A stretch of DNA of 22,604 bases from Candidatus Coatesiibacteriota bacterium (GTDB lineage: Bacteria; B130-G9), in contig JAFGIT010000271.1 in assembly GCA_016929465.1 (NCBI GenBank), positions 1 to 22,604 on the forward strand. Direction: 5' to 3'. The translations under genes and the position numbers were made by a program. Shown here one piece after another: positions 1-7,655 of this stretch. The notes under the pieces were generated by a model that had not been told where the DNA came from, ran no database searches, and saw only the letters and a list, made by a program, of their open reading frames with translations. Each line of letters begins with the position of its first letter. The first letter of the stretch is position 1.

Positions 1-108
1 ACGTGGCGAGGGAACGACTCAGGTCGCTCCACGAGAAATATCACCCAAGAGGGTAATATCCGACCACGGCGTTGGGAGAACGCCTCGGGATCGTATTGCG
101 ATAATCCC

Positions 109-135
109 GTCCATAGGGTCCATTCATGTCCATCC
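109..135. repeat. GTCCAT short direct repeat, three copies
   Basis: Three GTCCAT hexamers begin at 109, 118 and 128, spaced 9 and 10 bases apart. A longer run of the same unit lies at 7656-7696 in another intergenic region of this window. The remainder of 1-148 shows no gene that can be supported; a weak hairpin lies near 87-110. Confidence 0.5.
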
Positions 136-148
136 TTGCCAGGGGCAC

Positions 149-181
149 AAAAAAAAGCGCCTCAGTTTCCTGAGGCGCTTT
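149..181 (-). terminator. Intrinsic terminator of the secreted CBM9-like protein gene
   Basis: A perfect 12-bp stem (154-165 pairing with 170-181, arm AAAGCGCCTCAG) has a 4-base loop. On the minus strand it is followed by eight T residues (A149-A156 on the plus strand). It lies about 60 bases downstream of the minus-strand stop at 242, so it terminates that gene. Confidence 0.9.
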
Positions 182-241
182 GAGGGGGCTCTAAATTTTG
201 GTGAGAATTAATCTCACATATCAGATACAGGCTCTAAACGA

Positions 242-2191
242 TTAGTCTCCTGTCTCGCCATGTCCGAGATAGTAAACTCTCATCGCGTCCGAATAGGACT
301 GGGTTCCTGAGTAGCGCCATGTTGTGCCGATCAGGATTTCATTCATCGCATCCGTCAGCTCATCGCTGCCATCGCCCACGACGATCTCAACACTACCGCG
401 GCGATAGAGGGGATCGCCGGCTATCGTGCTCGACAGGAGGGTGGCGAGGTCAAAGACCAGCGTCTGGTGAGGAGGTATGCAGACCTCGTCGTATTCCGTA
501 ATGATGTTTGCCGCGCTTGGATAGTCGGTGCCCTGATATTGCGTTCCAGGCCACTCATACGCATTGAGCACTATCTCCGCGTCATAGCAGCATGACGGGT
601 TGAATATGGCGATCTTGGTGCTGTAATTGTCCGCCTGAGCGACGGTGTAGTAATTGCATGACAGGAGAGCGTGATCAGGCTCTTCTACATTCGGCCACAT
701 CTCGTAGTATTCTGCAGGACTTGCCGGATTTCCGAGTAGATTTACGGAGCTCGCATGGATCCCGGTCGTGATCCCCTTCATGTGCGCCATATATCCATAG
801 AGGTTCGGATTTGACACTTCGACGGTACCGATTAGGTTGATCAGAGCGCCGGGGTCGCCAGTGTCTCTGTCGGCAACGTCTCGCAGGTTAAGGACGTAAA
901 CACCGTGCGCTGGAATATTGATGCACATCGAAGCCTTGGCAATGATGAGACCAGCTTTCGGGCCATTGGAGAAGCTCGTTACCGTGCCTTGCTGCTCATT
1001 GAAGCCGAACGAATAATCGGACTCATAGAACTTGACCGATGTGGTCTGAGTATAATCGCTCGCGTTCTTGAGAACGAGCCAAGTCGTCTCATCGAGCTCG
1101 GTCAGGTCGAAGTAGACGCCCCAGAGCCTGTCACCCCAGCAGAGGCTACCGGTTCCTCTGTAGCTGAGTATCAGGTTGCCCATATACATGGCATCGGTGA
1201 CATCCCAGCCTTCTTCCTGGCAGTCGCCAGTGTCGGCGATGTCAACAGGCCACCAAAGCTCCTCGCTGCCCGCTCCTGACTCATCGATGTCACCATCTGC
1301 ATTCTCGTCGTCTATATAGCAGACGGCGAAACCGAGGGTCGATCCGAGAGGTGTCGCGCAGCCGAGATATTCTATCGGAACTCTCATCTGGAAATGCCAG
1401 CGACCGGTCTTACGGGCATCACCTTCCACCGCCATATTGGGCGCAAAGCCTGCCGCATAATCGATGCCAGCGCTGACCTCGAAGTAGTTCGGCCAGCATG
1501 GCGGGTACTGCCCACCAGCGTTCTTGTCCCAATTTCCCGTGCAGTGCCCACTTCTCTGGGCAACCACAGCACCTGTATCATCTATATCAAAGGAGACCAT
1601 GAACGCGCTGTCAGTAATGAAGTGTGCATCGCCTGCATCGGTATAGTGGTCAGGATCAAAATAGAATTCGATGCTGCTATCTGCCGTGCTGGCAACCGGG
1701 GCCTTGTCGAGTTCGAGGGCAATAAAGAGATAGGTCTCGTCATTCATTGCCCAGATCGTTCCGGTGTAATGGTCGTTGGCCTCGTAGCCAACAAAGGATA
1801 TCTCCTGGCCTGCGGTTCTGCCCTGGTCTGCATCGAGCCAGGCAGTGCCATCGAGGCTGAAAGGCCAGTCAATAACAGCTGGATTGCTATCATAATTCGG
1901 ATCAGTTACCGGAAGGGTCATGTCGCCCTCTTCTGGGATCGATCCTTCCTGTCCGGTGTTATTGCTACGCGGGGCGTAGGTTGTGCCCCAAATACACTCG
2001 ATGGGGAACATCCCGCCGTGCTTCACCTCAATATCATCTTTGACTACGGTCTTGGCAGCACAGATATTGGCCTCGTCAAGGACCGAATTCGAGCGCGAGA
2101 TCGTCGGCTCGAAGATATGCCCGGCCAGACCCAATCCAGCCATCGCAATAATCGCAACACAGGCAACCAGAACAACAGTTGCTCTCTTCAT
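242..2191 (-). CDS. Secreted protein with CBM9-like domain and two C-terminal beta modules
   Basis: This 649-aa protein starts with a signal peptide (MKRATVVLV, hydrophobic core, AGLGLAG near residues 18-24) and is probably exported. Residues about 100-330 resemble a family 9 carbohydrate-binding/DOMON-like fold: DGTAWLDADQG opening, then DETYLFIALELDK and SIEFYFDPD, typical of CBM9-like sugar or cell-surface modules. The C-terminal half holds two similar beta-rich stretches. Each has an N-terminal LKNASD or IFNPS strand, then an IPAHGVYVLNL or IPPHQTLVFDL motif, then GDP and a V-E-V strand. No catalytic motif was recognised. The start is an ATG with a GGAGGG Shine-Dalgarno site. The gene stands alone, with its own promoter and terminator. 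The fold assignment comes from sequence patterns, and a ligand cannot be named. Confidence 0.75.
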   Translation of the reverse strand: MKRATVVLVACVAIIAMAGLGLAGHIFEPTISRSNSVLDEANICAAKTVVKDDIEVKHGGMFPIECIWGTTYAPRSNNTGQEGSIPEEGDMTLPVTDPNYDSNPAVIDWPFSLDGTAWLDADQGRTAGQEISFVGYEANDHYTGTIWAMNDETYLFIALELDKAPVASTADSSIEFYFDPDHYTDAGDAHFITDSAFMVSFDIDDTGAVVAQRSGHCTGNWDKNAGGQYPPCWPNYFEVSAGIDYAAGFAPNMAVEGDARKTGRWHFQMRVPIEYLGCATPLGSTLGFAVCYIDDENADGDIDESGAGSEELWWPVDIADTGDCQEEGWDVTDAMYMGNLILSYRGTGSLCWGDRLWGVYFDLTELDETTWLVLKNASDYTQTTSVKFYESDYSFGFNEQQGTVTSFSNGPKAGLIIAKASMCINIPAHGVYVLNLRDVADRDTGDPGALINLIGTVEVSNPNLYGYMAHMKGITTGIHASSVNLLGNPASPAEYYEMWPNVEEPDHALLSCNYYTVAQADNYSTKIAIFNPSCCYDAEIVLNAYEWPGTQYQGTDYPSAANIITEYDEVCIPPHQTLVFDLATLLSSTIAGDPLYRRGSVEIVVGDGSDELTDAMNEILIGTTWRYSGTQSYSDAMRVYYLGHGETGD

Positions 2192-2299
2192 TAAGAGCCC
2201 TCCTCAAGTTTTCAAAAATGACGTTACGCTGCTGCTCGCTCCGCTAAAGACAAGCATCAGGTGAAGTATTAATCAGACTGCCCAATTCAGCCAACAGCC

Positions 2300-2329
2300 A
2301 GATTAGCCTATCTATACAATACCTGTCAA
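2300..2329 (-). promoter_or_regulatory. Sigma-70-like promoter for the secreted CBM9-like protein
   Basis: On the minus strand a perfect TTGACA (2329-2324) is followed after 18 bases by TAATCT (2305-2300). Transcription would start near 2293, about 100 bases before the ATG at 2191. The -10 match is only partial. Confidence 0.5.
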
Positions 2330-2440
2330 TAGCTTTTCTGATTAACGCAACATGTTCCTTCAGGACAAGAAATACCATACCCCAGAGCTATCAAACAAGT
2401 GCTAATAATACTGAATAGCTTCGATAAAGCAACCCCAAAA

Positions 2441-2956
2441 TCAGCCCTCAGAATTCGACTCTGAAGACTGCCTATTGCCTCCTGCGAGCGCCCTCAGAAG
2501 ATCGAGCGCAGATACGATCCCGACAAGCTTCCCGTCATTGACGACCGGAATGCGGTGAATGCTCTTCTCAGAGAGCATCAACGCAAGTTCCGAGACGCTT
2601 GTATCCTCCGTCGCGGAGACAACTCGCTTCGTCATAATGTCCTCGACCCAGCGCGGAGACCTCCGGTGTCTGAGCACTCCGCCGCCCTCAGATGAGGCAC
2701 AGAATAGGTCGAAAATATCGTCATAGCTCGCGTTGCCAACCTGCGATGCTAGTTGGGAGAAGAGAATGTCTGTCTGCGAGACAATCCCAACAATGCGGTC
2801 GTCCTCGTCCACCACGGGAGCGCCGGTTATATGGTGCTCCTCGAGTATCCTGCCCAGTGCTTTCAAGGAGGTGGACGGCAACACCGTGACTACTTCGCGA
2901 GTCATCACATCCCTGGCCTTCAATTCCCTTGCGGCCAATCCCAATTGCTCACTCAA
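2441..2956 (-). CDS. Twin CBS-domain protein
   Basis: This 171-aa protein consists almost entirely of two CBS domains, at about residues 13-70 (ARDVMTREVVTV, then GAPVVDEDDRIVGIVSQTDIL) and 105-162 (VEDIMTKRVVSA, then HRIPVVNDGKLVGIVSALDLL). Stand-alone CBS pairs usually bind adenine nucleotides such as AMP, ATP or SAM and act as energy-state sensors; the ligand here is unknown. The start is a TTG at 2956 with a GGGAG site six bases upstream. It lies inside the end of the preceding hydrolase gene, overlapping its stop by 8 bases, so the two are probably translationally coupled. No clear terminator follows; 2192-2440 contains only the promoter of the next gene. Confidence 0.85.
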   Translation of the reverse strand: MSEQLGLAARELKARDVMTREVVTVLPSTSLKALGRILEEHHITGAPVVDEDDRIVGIVSQTDILFSQLASQVGNASYDDIFDLFCASSEGGGVLRHRRSPRWVEDIMTKRVVSATEDTSVSELALMLSEKSIHRIPVVNDGKLVGIVSALDLLRALAGGNRQSSESNSEG

Positions 2957-3467
2957 CCCTCGCTCCCAGCACCTTCACAAAATGATTCATTGCCCACTCA
3001 TGGGAGTCCTTATCGAATGAACCCACGCAGTTCTTAGGGACAATAACATCATAGCCCCTGACTCTCAATCCGGCCACGGCGTAGAGGACGCAGATATCTG
3101 TGCACACTCCGACAACATAAACCCTGTCGGGCGACAATTCCTGCATAATCTCCGAGAGCTCGTTGCCGTAGAAGACATCGAAGGTGCGTTTCTTTATGAT
3201 GAGGCCAGGGAGTCTCTCGAATTGCGGAAGAATGCGCGATTCGGACGTGCCCTCGACGCAATGGGGCGGGAACATCTTGAATTCAGGATCATCCACTCTA
3301 TGGCTGTCGCAGACGAAGATCCTGGTTGCCTCGGGCTTCGAGATCAGAAGCGACACCACATTGGGAACGATCGATTTCACCTCATCGCCGCAATAAAGCG
3401 GACAGCCTGGCTCGAAGAAGCCGCCTATCAGATCTACAAGCACAATCGCTTCTTTCACATCACCCAT
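2949..3467 (-). CDS. Isochorismatase/nicotinamidase-family cysteine hydrolase
   Basis: This 172-aa protein matches the compact isochorismatase-like hydrolase fold. The catalytic triad is visible: Asp12 in IVLVDLIGGFF, Lys93 in IIKKRTFDVF, and Cys126 in VGVCTDICV. Metal-site residues typical of nicotinamidases are present in CDSH (Asp54, His56) and FPPHC (His69). A nicotinamidase (nicotinamide to nicotinate, NAD salvage) is the most likely activity because this metal-site pattern is retained. The length is slightly shorter than E. coli PncA (about 210 aa). The gene is first in a two-gene unit with the CBS protein, which may sense adenylates; linkage of that pair to NAD status is inference. Confidence 0.85.
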   Translation of the reverse strand: MGDVKEAIVLVDLIGGFFEPGCPLYCGDEVKSIVPNVVSLLISKPEATRIFVCDSHRVDDPEFKMFPPHCVEGTSESRILPQFERLPGLIIKKRTFDVFYGNELSEIMQELSPDRVYVVGVCTDICVLYAVAGLRVRGYDVIVPKNCVGSFDKDSHEWAMNHFVKVLGARVE

Positions 3468-3516
3468 CGACGCACCATCCCCATTCCCTTTAATTCAATG
3501 AAGATTTGACTCTATC

Positions 3517-3545
3517 AAAATAAGCCGAGAAGGTCCAGAAGTCAA
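3517..3545 (-). promoter_or_regulatory. Sigma-70-like promoter for the hydrolase-CBS pair
   Basis: On the minus strand TTGACT (3545-3540) is followed after exactly 17 bases by TATTTT (3522-3517). The expected start is near 3510, giving a leader of about 43 bases before the ATG at 3467. Confidence 0.5.
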
Positions 3546-3638
3546 AGGCGTCAAGACTGGAGTCGATCATGCGGCCCGCCCCAAGGAATGGGATTCTTTC
3601 AGCAGGTCGCGCGAGAAAGAAGCGGTCAGGATGCGAGC

Positions 3639-4304
3639 CTACATGCCAAGCCGCCTTCTTGCCTCATCAGCAAACTCACCATTCGGATCGTGCTCGAGAT
3701 AAAGCCGCCAGTTCTCGTTCGCGTCGGACCGGCGACCCATGCGGTCCAATAATATAGCGTATCCTCTATATGCCTTGGGAAATTGAGGATTCAGGATGTG
3801 TCGATACTGGGCCTGCGCCTCGTCGAGATATCCGAGCTCGGTGCAGACCATGCCCAGCTCATAGGATATCTCGACCCTTCTCTCGCCGCCGAGACCACCT
3901 TTCAGCGCCTTTCGGAATTCGATTCTGGCATCCTCCAACAGGTCCAGTTCCCAGAAGCACTCGCCGGCGGCAGCCACTACCTCATAGAGGGGTCCCAATT
4001 TCGCCTTGGCCGCGGCCAGGGCTGCCTGCGAGTTGCCGTCATCTCCCATCTCGAGATATATCTCGCTGATGCAGTAGCGTGCAAAAGCCTCCCACTTGTC
4101 CGCTGAGGTAAGCTCTCCTGCCTTATTGAATGCGGCAATGGCGCCCTGCCTGTCACCGTTGCTCCAGAGGTCCATCGCGTAGTTGAAGGCCACTCTGCCC
4201 TCCGGATTTAGATGATCGGCCTCATGGAAACAGCCAATCATGATGCAGACGACGAAGAACAGCATAGTCTTCGACGCCAGGCCTCTAATCCAAATTTTCT
4301 TCAT
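3639..4304 (-). CDS. TPR-repeat lipoprotein
   Basis: This 221-aa protein is read from ATG 4304. That start gives a basic N-terminus (MKKIWIRG), a hydrophobic stretch and a lipobox-like MIGC with Cys25 as lipid anchor. A longer reading from 4412 would overlap the upstream gene and hide this signal. After Cys25 come several tetratricopeptide-like helical pairs, such as AFNYAMDLWSNGDRQGAIAAF, LDLLEDARIEFRKAL, LGYLDEAQAQYRHIL and GRRSDANENWRLYLEHDP. It starts four bases after the radical SAM stop and has a GGGAG ribosome site inside that gene, so they form one transcript. TPR lipoproteins include the pilus pilotin PilF, but nothing here ties this one to the pilus operon. Confidence 0.8.
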   Translation of the reverse strand: MKKIWIRGLASKTMLFFVVCIMIGCFHEADHLNPEGRVAFNYAMDLWSNGDRQGAIAAFNKAGELTSADKWEAFARYCISEIYLEMGDDGNSQAALAAAKAKLGPLYEVVAAAGECFWELDLLEDARIEFRKALKGGLGGERRVEISYELGMVCTELGYLDEAQAQYRHILNPQFPKAYRGYAILLDRMGRRSDANENWRLYLEHDPNGEFADEARRRLGM

Positions 4305-4308
4305 ATCT

Positions 4309-5247
4309 CTACTCCCAGTCGTTGCAGCTCTTGCACAAAGGTATTCTGTCGAGATCGCCGCTGAGGTAGGCATTGCGATATTCGGAGAGTTTCCGTCCGC
4401 GCCACATCTCAATCAACCTCTCACTATTTATATTGCCCAGCGAGAGGTGAAAGTCAAAATCGAGGCAGCATGGCGTGACCTCCCCATCAACATTGATCGT
4501 CAATGATCTCCACAGATGCCTGCAGGCAAGTGGCCGCTTCTCACCCTTTCTCCGCGCGTTGACGCCAGCGGAACCGGCCCCGGTCCATGAAATGGCGCTG
4601 TTGACTCCAATGCCGTCGCCCTCCGCGAGCATCCTACCCCATCTGTCTCGAAGAAGATCCAACACCAATTGCTTATCGCCAAGAGCGACACCTCTCAATA
4701 ACAAGCTGGGCGAAGTGACACCCATCGCAACCCGCTGCTCCAGAAGGTCGCTGATGTTCCTGTCCAGTTGGTCGAAATCGCCCCCAACGCGTATCCTCTC
4801 ATAGTCATCCTTCAATCCCGTCTCAACGCTTATGATGATCCCGTCGGCAAGTCTATCCCTGATTATCTCTCGGGACATCTCCTTCCTGAGCAACGTCCCG
4901 TTGGTGATTAGCACTATTCGATTAGGAATAGCAGACCTCGCATAGCGCATGACCTCTAGGAATTTGGGATGCACCAAGGACTCGCCGAAGCCCTGAGGCA
5001 GAAACAGCGACTTCGGGAATTCTCCGATTTGATCGATCCAGCGCTTCGCATTCTCGAGGCTCATCAGACCCTTCGGCCGCCTCATCCGCTTTCTGAAGCA
5101 CATGACACAGCTGAGATTGCAGATGTTGGTCAGCTCCAATGCAATCTCTTCCGGCTGCCGAATCAGGCGGCCAATGGGGAAGACTCTCAACCTCGGATCG
5201 ATTGCAGCCCGTAAGAGAGCGCGGTCGAATAGAGTCCGATTTTTCAT
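4309..5247 (-). CDS. Radical SAM protein with SPASM-type C-terminal cluster domain
   Basis: This 312-aa protein has the radical SAM CX3CX2C motif at Cys43, Cys47 and Cys50 (ICNLSCVMC) and a following GFGESLVHP segment typical of the SAM-binding strand. The C-terminus carries Cys242, the Cys260-Cys261 pair in INVDGEVTPCC, and Cys305/Cys308 (LCKSCNDWE). This is the arrangement of SPASM domains that bind auxiliary iron-sulfur clusters. Such enzymes modify peptides, proteins or cofactors; the substrate is unknown. No short precursor-peptide gene was seen next to it. The start is an ATG with a strong GAGGAGG site. It is first in a two-gene unit with the TPR lipoprotein, with stop and start four bases apart. 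Confidence 0.88.
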   Translation of the reverse strand: MKNRTLFDRALLRAAIDPRLRVFPIGRLIRQPEEIALELTNICNLSCVMCFRKRMRRPKGLMSLENAKRWIDQIGEFPKSLFLPQGFGESLVHPKFLEVMRYARSAIPNRIVLITNGTLLRKEMSREIIRDRLADGIIISVETGLKDDYERIRVGGDFDQLDRNISDLLEQRVAMGVTSPSLLLRGVALGDKQLVLDLLRDRWGRMLAEGDGIGVNSAISWTGAGSAGVNARRKGEKRPLACRHLWRSLTINVDGEVTPCCLDFDFHLSLGNINSERLIEMWRGRKLSEYRNAYLSGDLDRIPLCKSCNDWE

Positions 5248-5263
5248 GGGCCTCCTCGCGTTG

Positions 5264-5279
5264 TGTCCGGATTAGAACA
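5264..5279. promoter_or_regulatory. TGTCCG-GATT-AGAACA imperfect palindrome, candidate operator
   Basis: TGTCCG at 5264-5269, four spacer bases, then AGAACA, which matches 4 of 6 positions of the symmetrical arm CGGACA. The perfect version lies at 7805-7820 upstream of the pilin promoter. Here it sits in the divergent region between the radical SAM gene and the NtrC-class regulator gene. It would fall inside the short leader of the radical SAM transcript, so its role is uncertain. Confidence 0.35.
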
Positions 5280-5297
5280 GCTATACATTCCAGTATG

Positions 5298-5326
5298 ATA
5301 ATAGCGTTCGGCTATCGGTGCTTCAA
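5298..5326 (-). promoter_or_regulatory. Sigma-70-like promoter for the radical SAM-TPR unit
   Basis: On the minus strand TTGAAG (5326-5321) is followed by a 17-base spacer and TATTAT (5303-5298), a 5 of 6 match to the -10 box. Transcription would start about 44 bases before the ATG at 5247. Confidence 0.55.
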
Positions 5327-5334
5327 GCTAGCAA

Positions 5335-5362
5335 TTGAAATCGATGGGTATCGAGCGATAAA
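5335..5362 (+). promoter_or_regulatory. Possible sigma-70-like promoter for the NtrC-class regulator
   Basis: TTGAAA (5335-5340) and GATAAA (5357-5362) are 16 bases apart. This is a modest match that would give a leader of about 100 bases, containing the hairpin at 5392-5419. Confidence 0.3.
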
Positions 5363-5391
5363 GCTAATGGATGAAAATCACGAATAGAGAA

Positions 5392-5419
5392 GCGATGCCC
5401 CGCAATTTCCGGGGATCGC
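5392..5419. promoter_or_regulatory. Hairpin in the regulator leader
   Basis: GCGAT-G-CCCCG pairs with CGGGG-ATCGC, giving ten pairs with one bulged G and a 7-base loop. It lies 47 bases before the regulator start. It has no run of T after it on the plus strand, so it is not a normal terminator; a leader structure or operator is possible. Confidence 0.35.
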
Positions 5420-5466
5420 GCCTCGAGTGAGTTTACATTTAATCTGATCCACAAGGATATCTGAGT

Positions 5467-6867
5467 ATGGAATCACGCGGAACCGCACTCCTGGTCGATG
5501 ATGACAACTCAGTCCGTGCGCTTTTGTCGGAAGTGCTCGATGACGACGGCTTTGATGTGGAAAGCGCGGCGACAGCGGAAGATGCCCTTGAGAAGCTCTC
5601 GAAGGCGGACTTTGATGTAGTTATCACCGACGTCCGTATGAGGGGGATGGATGGTCTCCAGCTTCAGGAGAAGATCAGGGCCCAGAACGAGCATGTTGAG
5701 GTAGTTATCATCACCGCGTTCGGTGACATCCCAATGAGCGTGCAGGCGATGAAGCAGGGCGCCTTCGAGTTCCTTACGAAGCCATTCAAGAGTGTTGATC
5801 ACGTCGTGCTTGTTGCGAGAAGGGCCGCCGAAAAGGCGCAGATGGCGAAGAAGATCGAGAAGCTGATGGAGTCGCTCGAGAAGCGTGACCACCTCGACAA
5901 GCTCATCGGCTCGAGCAGCCCGATGCAGGAAGTATATCGGCGCATCGCGCATCTCGCCAAGACCGACTCGACCGTGCTGCTCCTGGGTGAGACCGGCACC
6001 GGCAAGGAGATGACTGTCAGGGCGATCCACAGCCTCGGGGCAAGAAAGAAGGCCCCATTCGTCGCCGTGAACTGCGGCAGTCTTCCAGAATCGCTCCTGG
6101 AGAGCGAGCTATTCGGCCACTCGAAAGGCTCCTTTACGGGTGCATCGACGAGCAAACTCGGGCTATTCGCATCCGCATCGGGGGGATCAATACTACTAGA
6201 CGAAATCGAGGCAGCGAAGGAAGGCACTCAGATCGCACTGCTTCGCGTCCTTGATTCGAAGGAGATTCGCCCCATAGGGAGCAATACACCACAGAAGGTC
6301 GATGTCAGGGTCTTCGCCGCGAGCAATGAGAACTTAGAGACGCTGGTCGAGGAGGGCTCCTTCCGAAAGGACCTATACTATAGATTGATATCGGCGATAA
6401 TAACGCTGCCGCCACTCCGTGAGCGTAGGTCCGACCTTCCAATGCTCGCCGAGTATTTCCTGAAGCTCTATTCCCAGACGCACGATCGCCAGCACAAGCG
6501 ATTGTCGAGGAAGGCGAGCGAGCTCCTCATGAAATACGATTGGCCGGGAAACGTGCGGGAGCTCAAGCATGCGATGGAGCACGGCGTCATCTTCTCGAGC
6601 GGCCCCACCATAGGCCCCAAAGACCTTCCAGAAGCCATTTCCGCAGCCGGGAAGCAGAATGATCGCGTCTTCGTCACCCTCGAGAAGCTCGAGCGAGACC
6701 ATATCGCAAAAGCACTTAGAATGTCCGCCTTCAATATCGCGAAAGCAGCGAGGCTTCTCGGACTCACACGGCAGTCGCTCTATCGCAAAATGGAGCACCA
6801 CCAGATCTCCCAAGCCCCTGATCGACCGGAAGCGGACACTTTTGACGAGAGGAAGGATCTCGATTGA
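5467..6867 (+). CDS. NtrC-class sigma-54-dependent response regulator
   Basis: This 466-aa protein has three standard domains. The receiver (residues 5-120) carries the acidic patch Asp11-Asp13, phospho-acceptor Asp55 in VVITDVRM, Thr83 and Lys105 (LTKPF). The AAA+ domain (about 146-375) has Walker A GETGTGKE at 174-181, the sigma-54 contact loop GSFTGA at 221-226 and Walker B ILLDEIE with Asp245 and Glu246. The loop has Ser in place of the usual Ala. A Fis-type helix-turn-helix lies at 423-447 (NIAKAARLLGLTRQSLYRKM). It should open sigma-54 promoters after phosphorylation. Two -24/-12 promoters lie just downstream (7059, 7931), the second before the pilus operon, so a PilR-like role is likely. 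No partner histidine kinase gene is in the window. Confidence 0.95.
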   Translation: MESRGTALLVDDDNSVRALLSEVLDDDGFDVESAATAEDALEKLSKADFDVVITDVRMRGMDGLQLQEKIRAQNEHVEVVIITAFGDIPMSVQAMKQGAFEFLTKPFKSVDHVVLVARRAAEKAQMAKKIEKLMESLEKRDHLDKLIGSSSPMQEVYRRIAHLAKTDSTVLLLGETGTGKEMTVRAIHSLGARKKAPFVAVNCGSLPESLLESELFGHSKGSFTGASTSKLGLFASASGGSILLDEIEAAKEGTQIALLRVLDSKEIRPIGSNTPQKVDVRVFAASNENLETLVEEGSFRKDLYYRLISAIITLPPLRERRSDLPMLAEYFLKLYSQTHDRQHKRLSRKASELLMKYDWPGNVRELKHAMEHGVIFSSGPTIGPKDLPEAISAAGKQNDRVFVTLEKLERDHIAKALRMSAFNIAKAARLLGLTRQSLYRKMEHHQISQAPDRPEADTFDERKDLD

Positions 6868-7058
6868 GCGTTGCAGAAAGCAGAATGACTTCTCGATGAG
6901 TCCGGGAGGTGGATATGGACCCAAGAATAGGCCTCACTTTCGGCAGGGCATATCTCCGGAATCAGGCGCTTTTTTGAGGAAAAGAACGAGACACACCACC
7001 CGCGATAAGATCGTGAATCCAGAGCCTTTCGAAGAGACGACGACAGTTATTCAGCAGA

Positions 7059-7075
7059 TTGGCATGATATTTGCA
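7059..7075 (+). promoter_or_regulatory. Sigma-54 (-24/-12) promoter of the receiver-like gene
   Basis: TTGGCATG-ATAT-TTGCA matches the TTGGCACG-N4-TTGCA consensus at all but one position. The invariant GG and GC are ten bases apart. Transcription would start near 7086, and the next gene starts at 7132. The 6868-7058 stretch before it holds no gene that can be supported. Confidence 0.88.
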
Positions 7076-7131
7076 TACAACAATTATTGAAATCGAATTT
7101 GACAATCGAAAGGCATCGCAGGAGTTACCAA

Positions 7132-7548
7132 TTGGACAATATGGACCATCTGAGACAAGTTGAGGCCAGGAACGCCCCCCCAAAAGGGAGCGTCGTCGTT
7201 GTTGTTGCTTCGAATGACCTCGCTCAATACACGCGCATCAAGGAGCTCCTCGAGACCCAGGAATTCAGCTCTGTCGGTGTCCTTTCATCGAGTGATCCTC
7301 TGCCGGTTGAGAGGCTGATCAAGCCATCCGCCTTTGTCCTTCAGATAGATCCCGAGCCGGGACTTGCGTCCGAGCAAATATCCCATTTGCGGTTACAGGA
7401 TCCCGATGTGCCTATCCTGTTCGCCGTGGAGCAGAACAGCGACCAACTGGAGATAAGTATCAGGCAGTTGGGTATTCAATACTACATGCTCCTTCCGGCA
7501 GATACGAACGAGCTAGCGATCGTCGTAAACAGCCTTGCCAGGGCATAA
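7132..7548 (+). CDS. Small degenerate receiver-like protein
   Basis: The protein is about 138 aa from TTG 7132, chosen because CAGGAG lies seven bases upstream; an upstream TTG at 7087 would sit almost on the predicted transcription start. The fold looks like a CheY-type receiver: strand VVVVVASND, helix, FVLQIDPEPG, PILFAVEQN, then YYMLLPADTNEL. The phospho-acceptor aspartate is not at the expected place, the Thr/Ser position is Val, and the KP lysine position is Leu, so phosphorylation is unlikely. Pseudo-receivers of this kind occur at the front of CpaE-like pilus proteins and in protein-protein control. It lies between the sigma-54 activator and the pilus operon under its own sigma-54 promoter. 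Its function is unknown. Confidence 0.7.
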   Translation: MDNMDHLRQVEARNAPPKGSVVVVVASNDLAQYTRIKELLETQEFSSVGVLSSSDPLPVERLIKPSAFVLQIDPEPGLASEQISHLRLQDPDVPILFAVEQNSDQLEISIRQLGIQYYMLLPADTNELAIVVNSLARA

Positions 7549-7655
7549 ACCTCAAGCTTCTAAACATCTGTCAAAAGACGCGGCCAGCGCCATTCTGGGG
7601 GCCTCCCGCCCTCAACGGCTCAGCCACATCATTAATCAGTCCCCATGCCAAGCCG

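Noticed and set aside
3-53. Possible 3' tail of a plus-strand gene at the left edge (ends LHEKYHPRG)
   Set aside because: Only 17 codons are visible, and other frames are equally open here.
1394-2194. 266-codon open frame on the plus strand
   Set aside because: It lies entirely opposite the secreted CBM9-like gene, which has a signal peptide, ribosome site, promoter and terminator. The plus-strand reading has no recognisable domain.
3639-4412. Longer start (4412) for the TPR lipoprotein
   Set aside because: It would overlap the radical SAM gene by about 100 bases and bury the lipoprotein signal. ATG 4304 has a ribosome site and a correct signal sequence.
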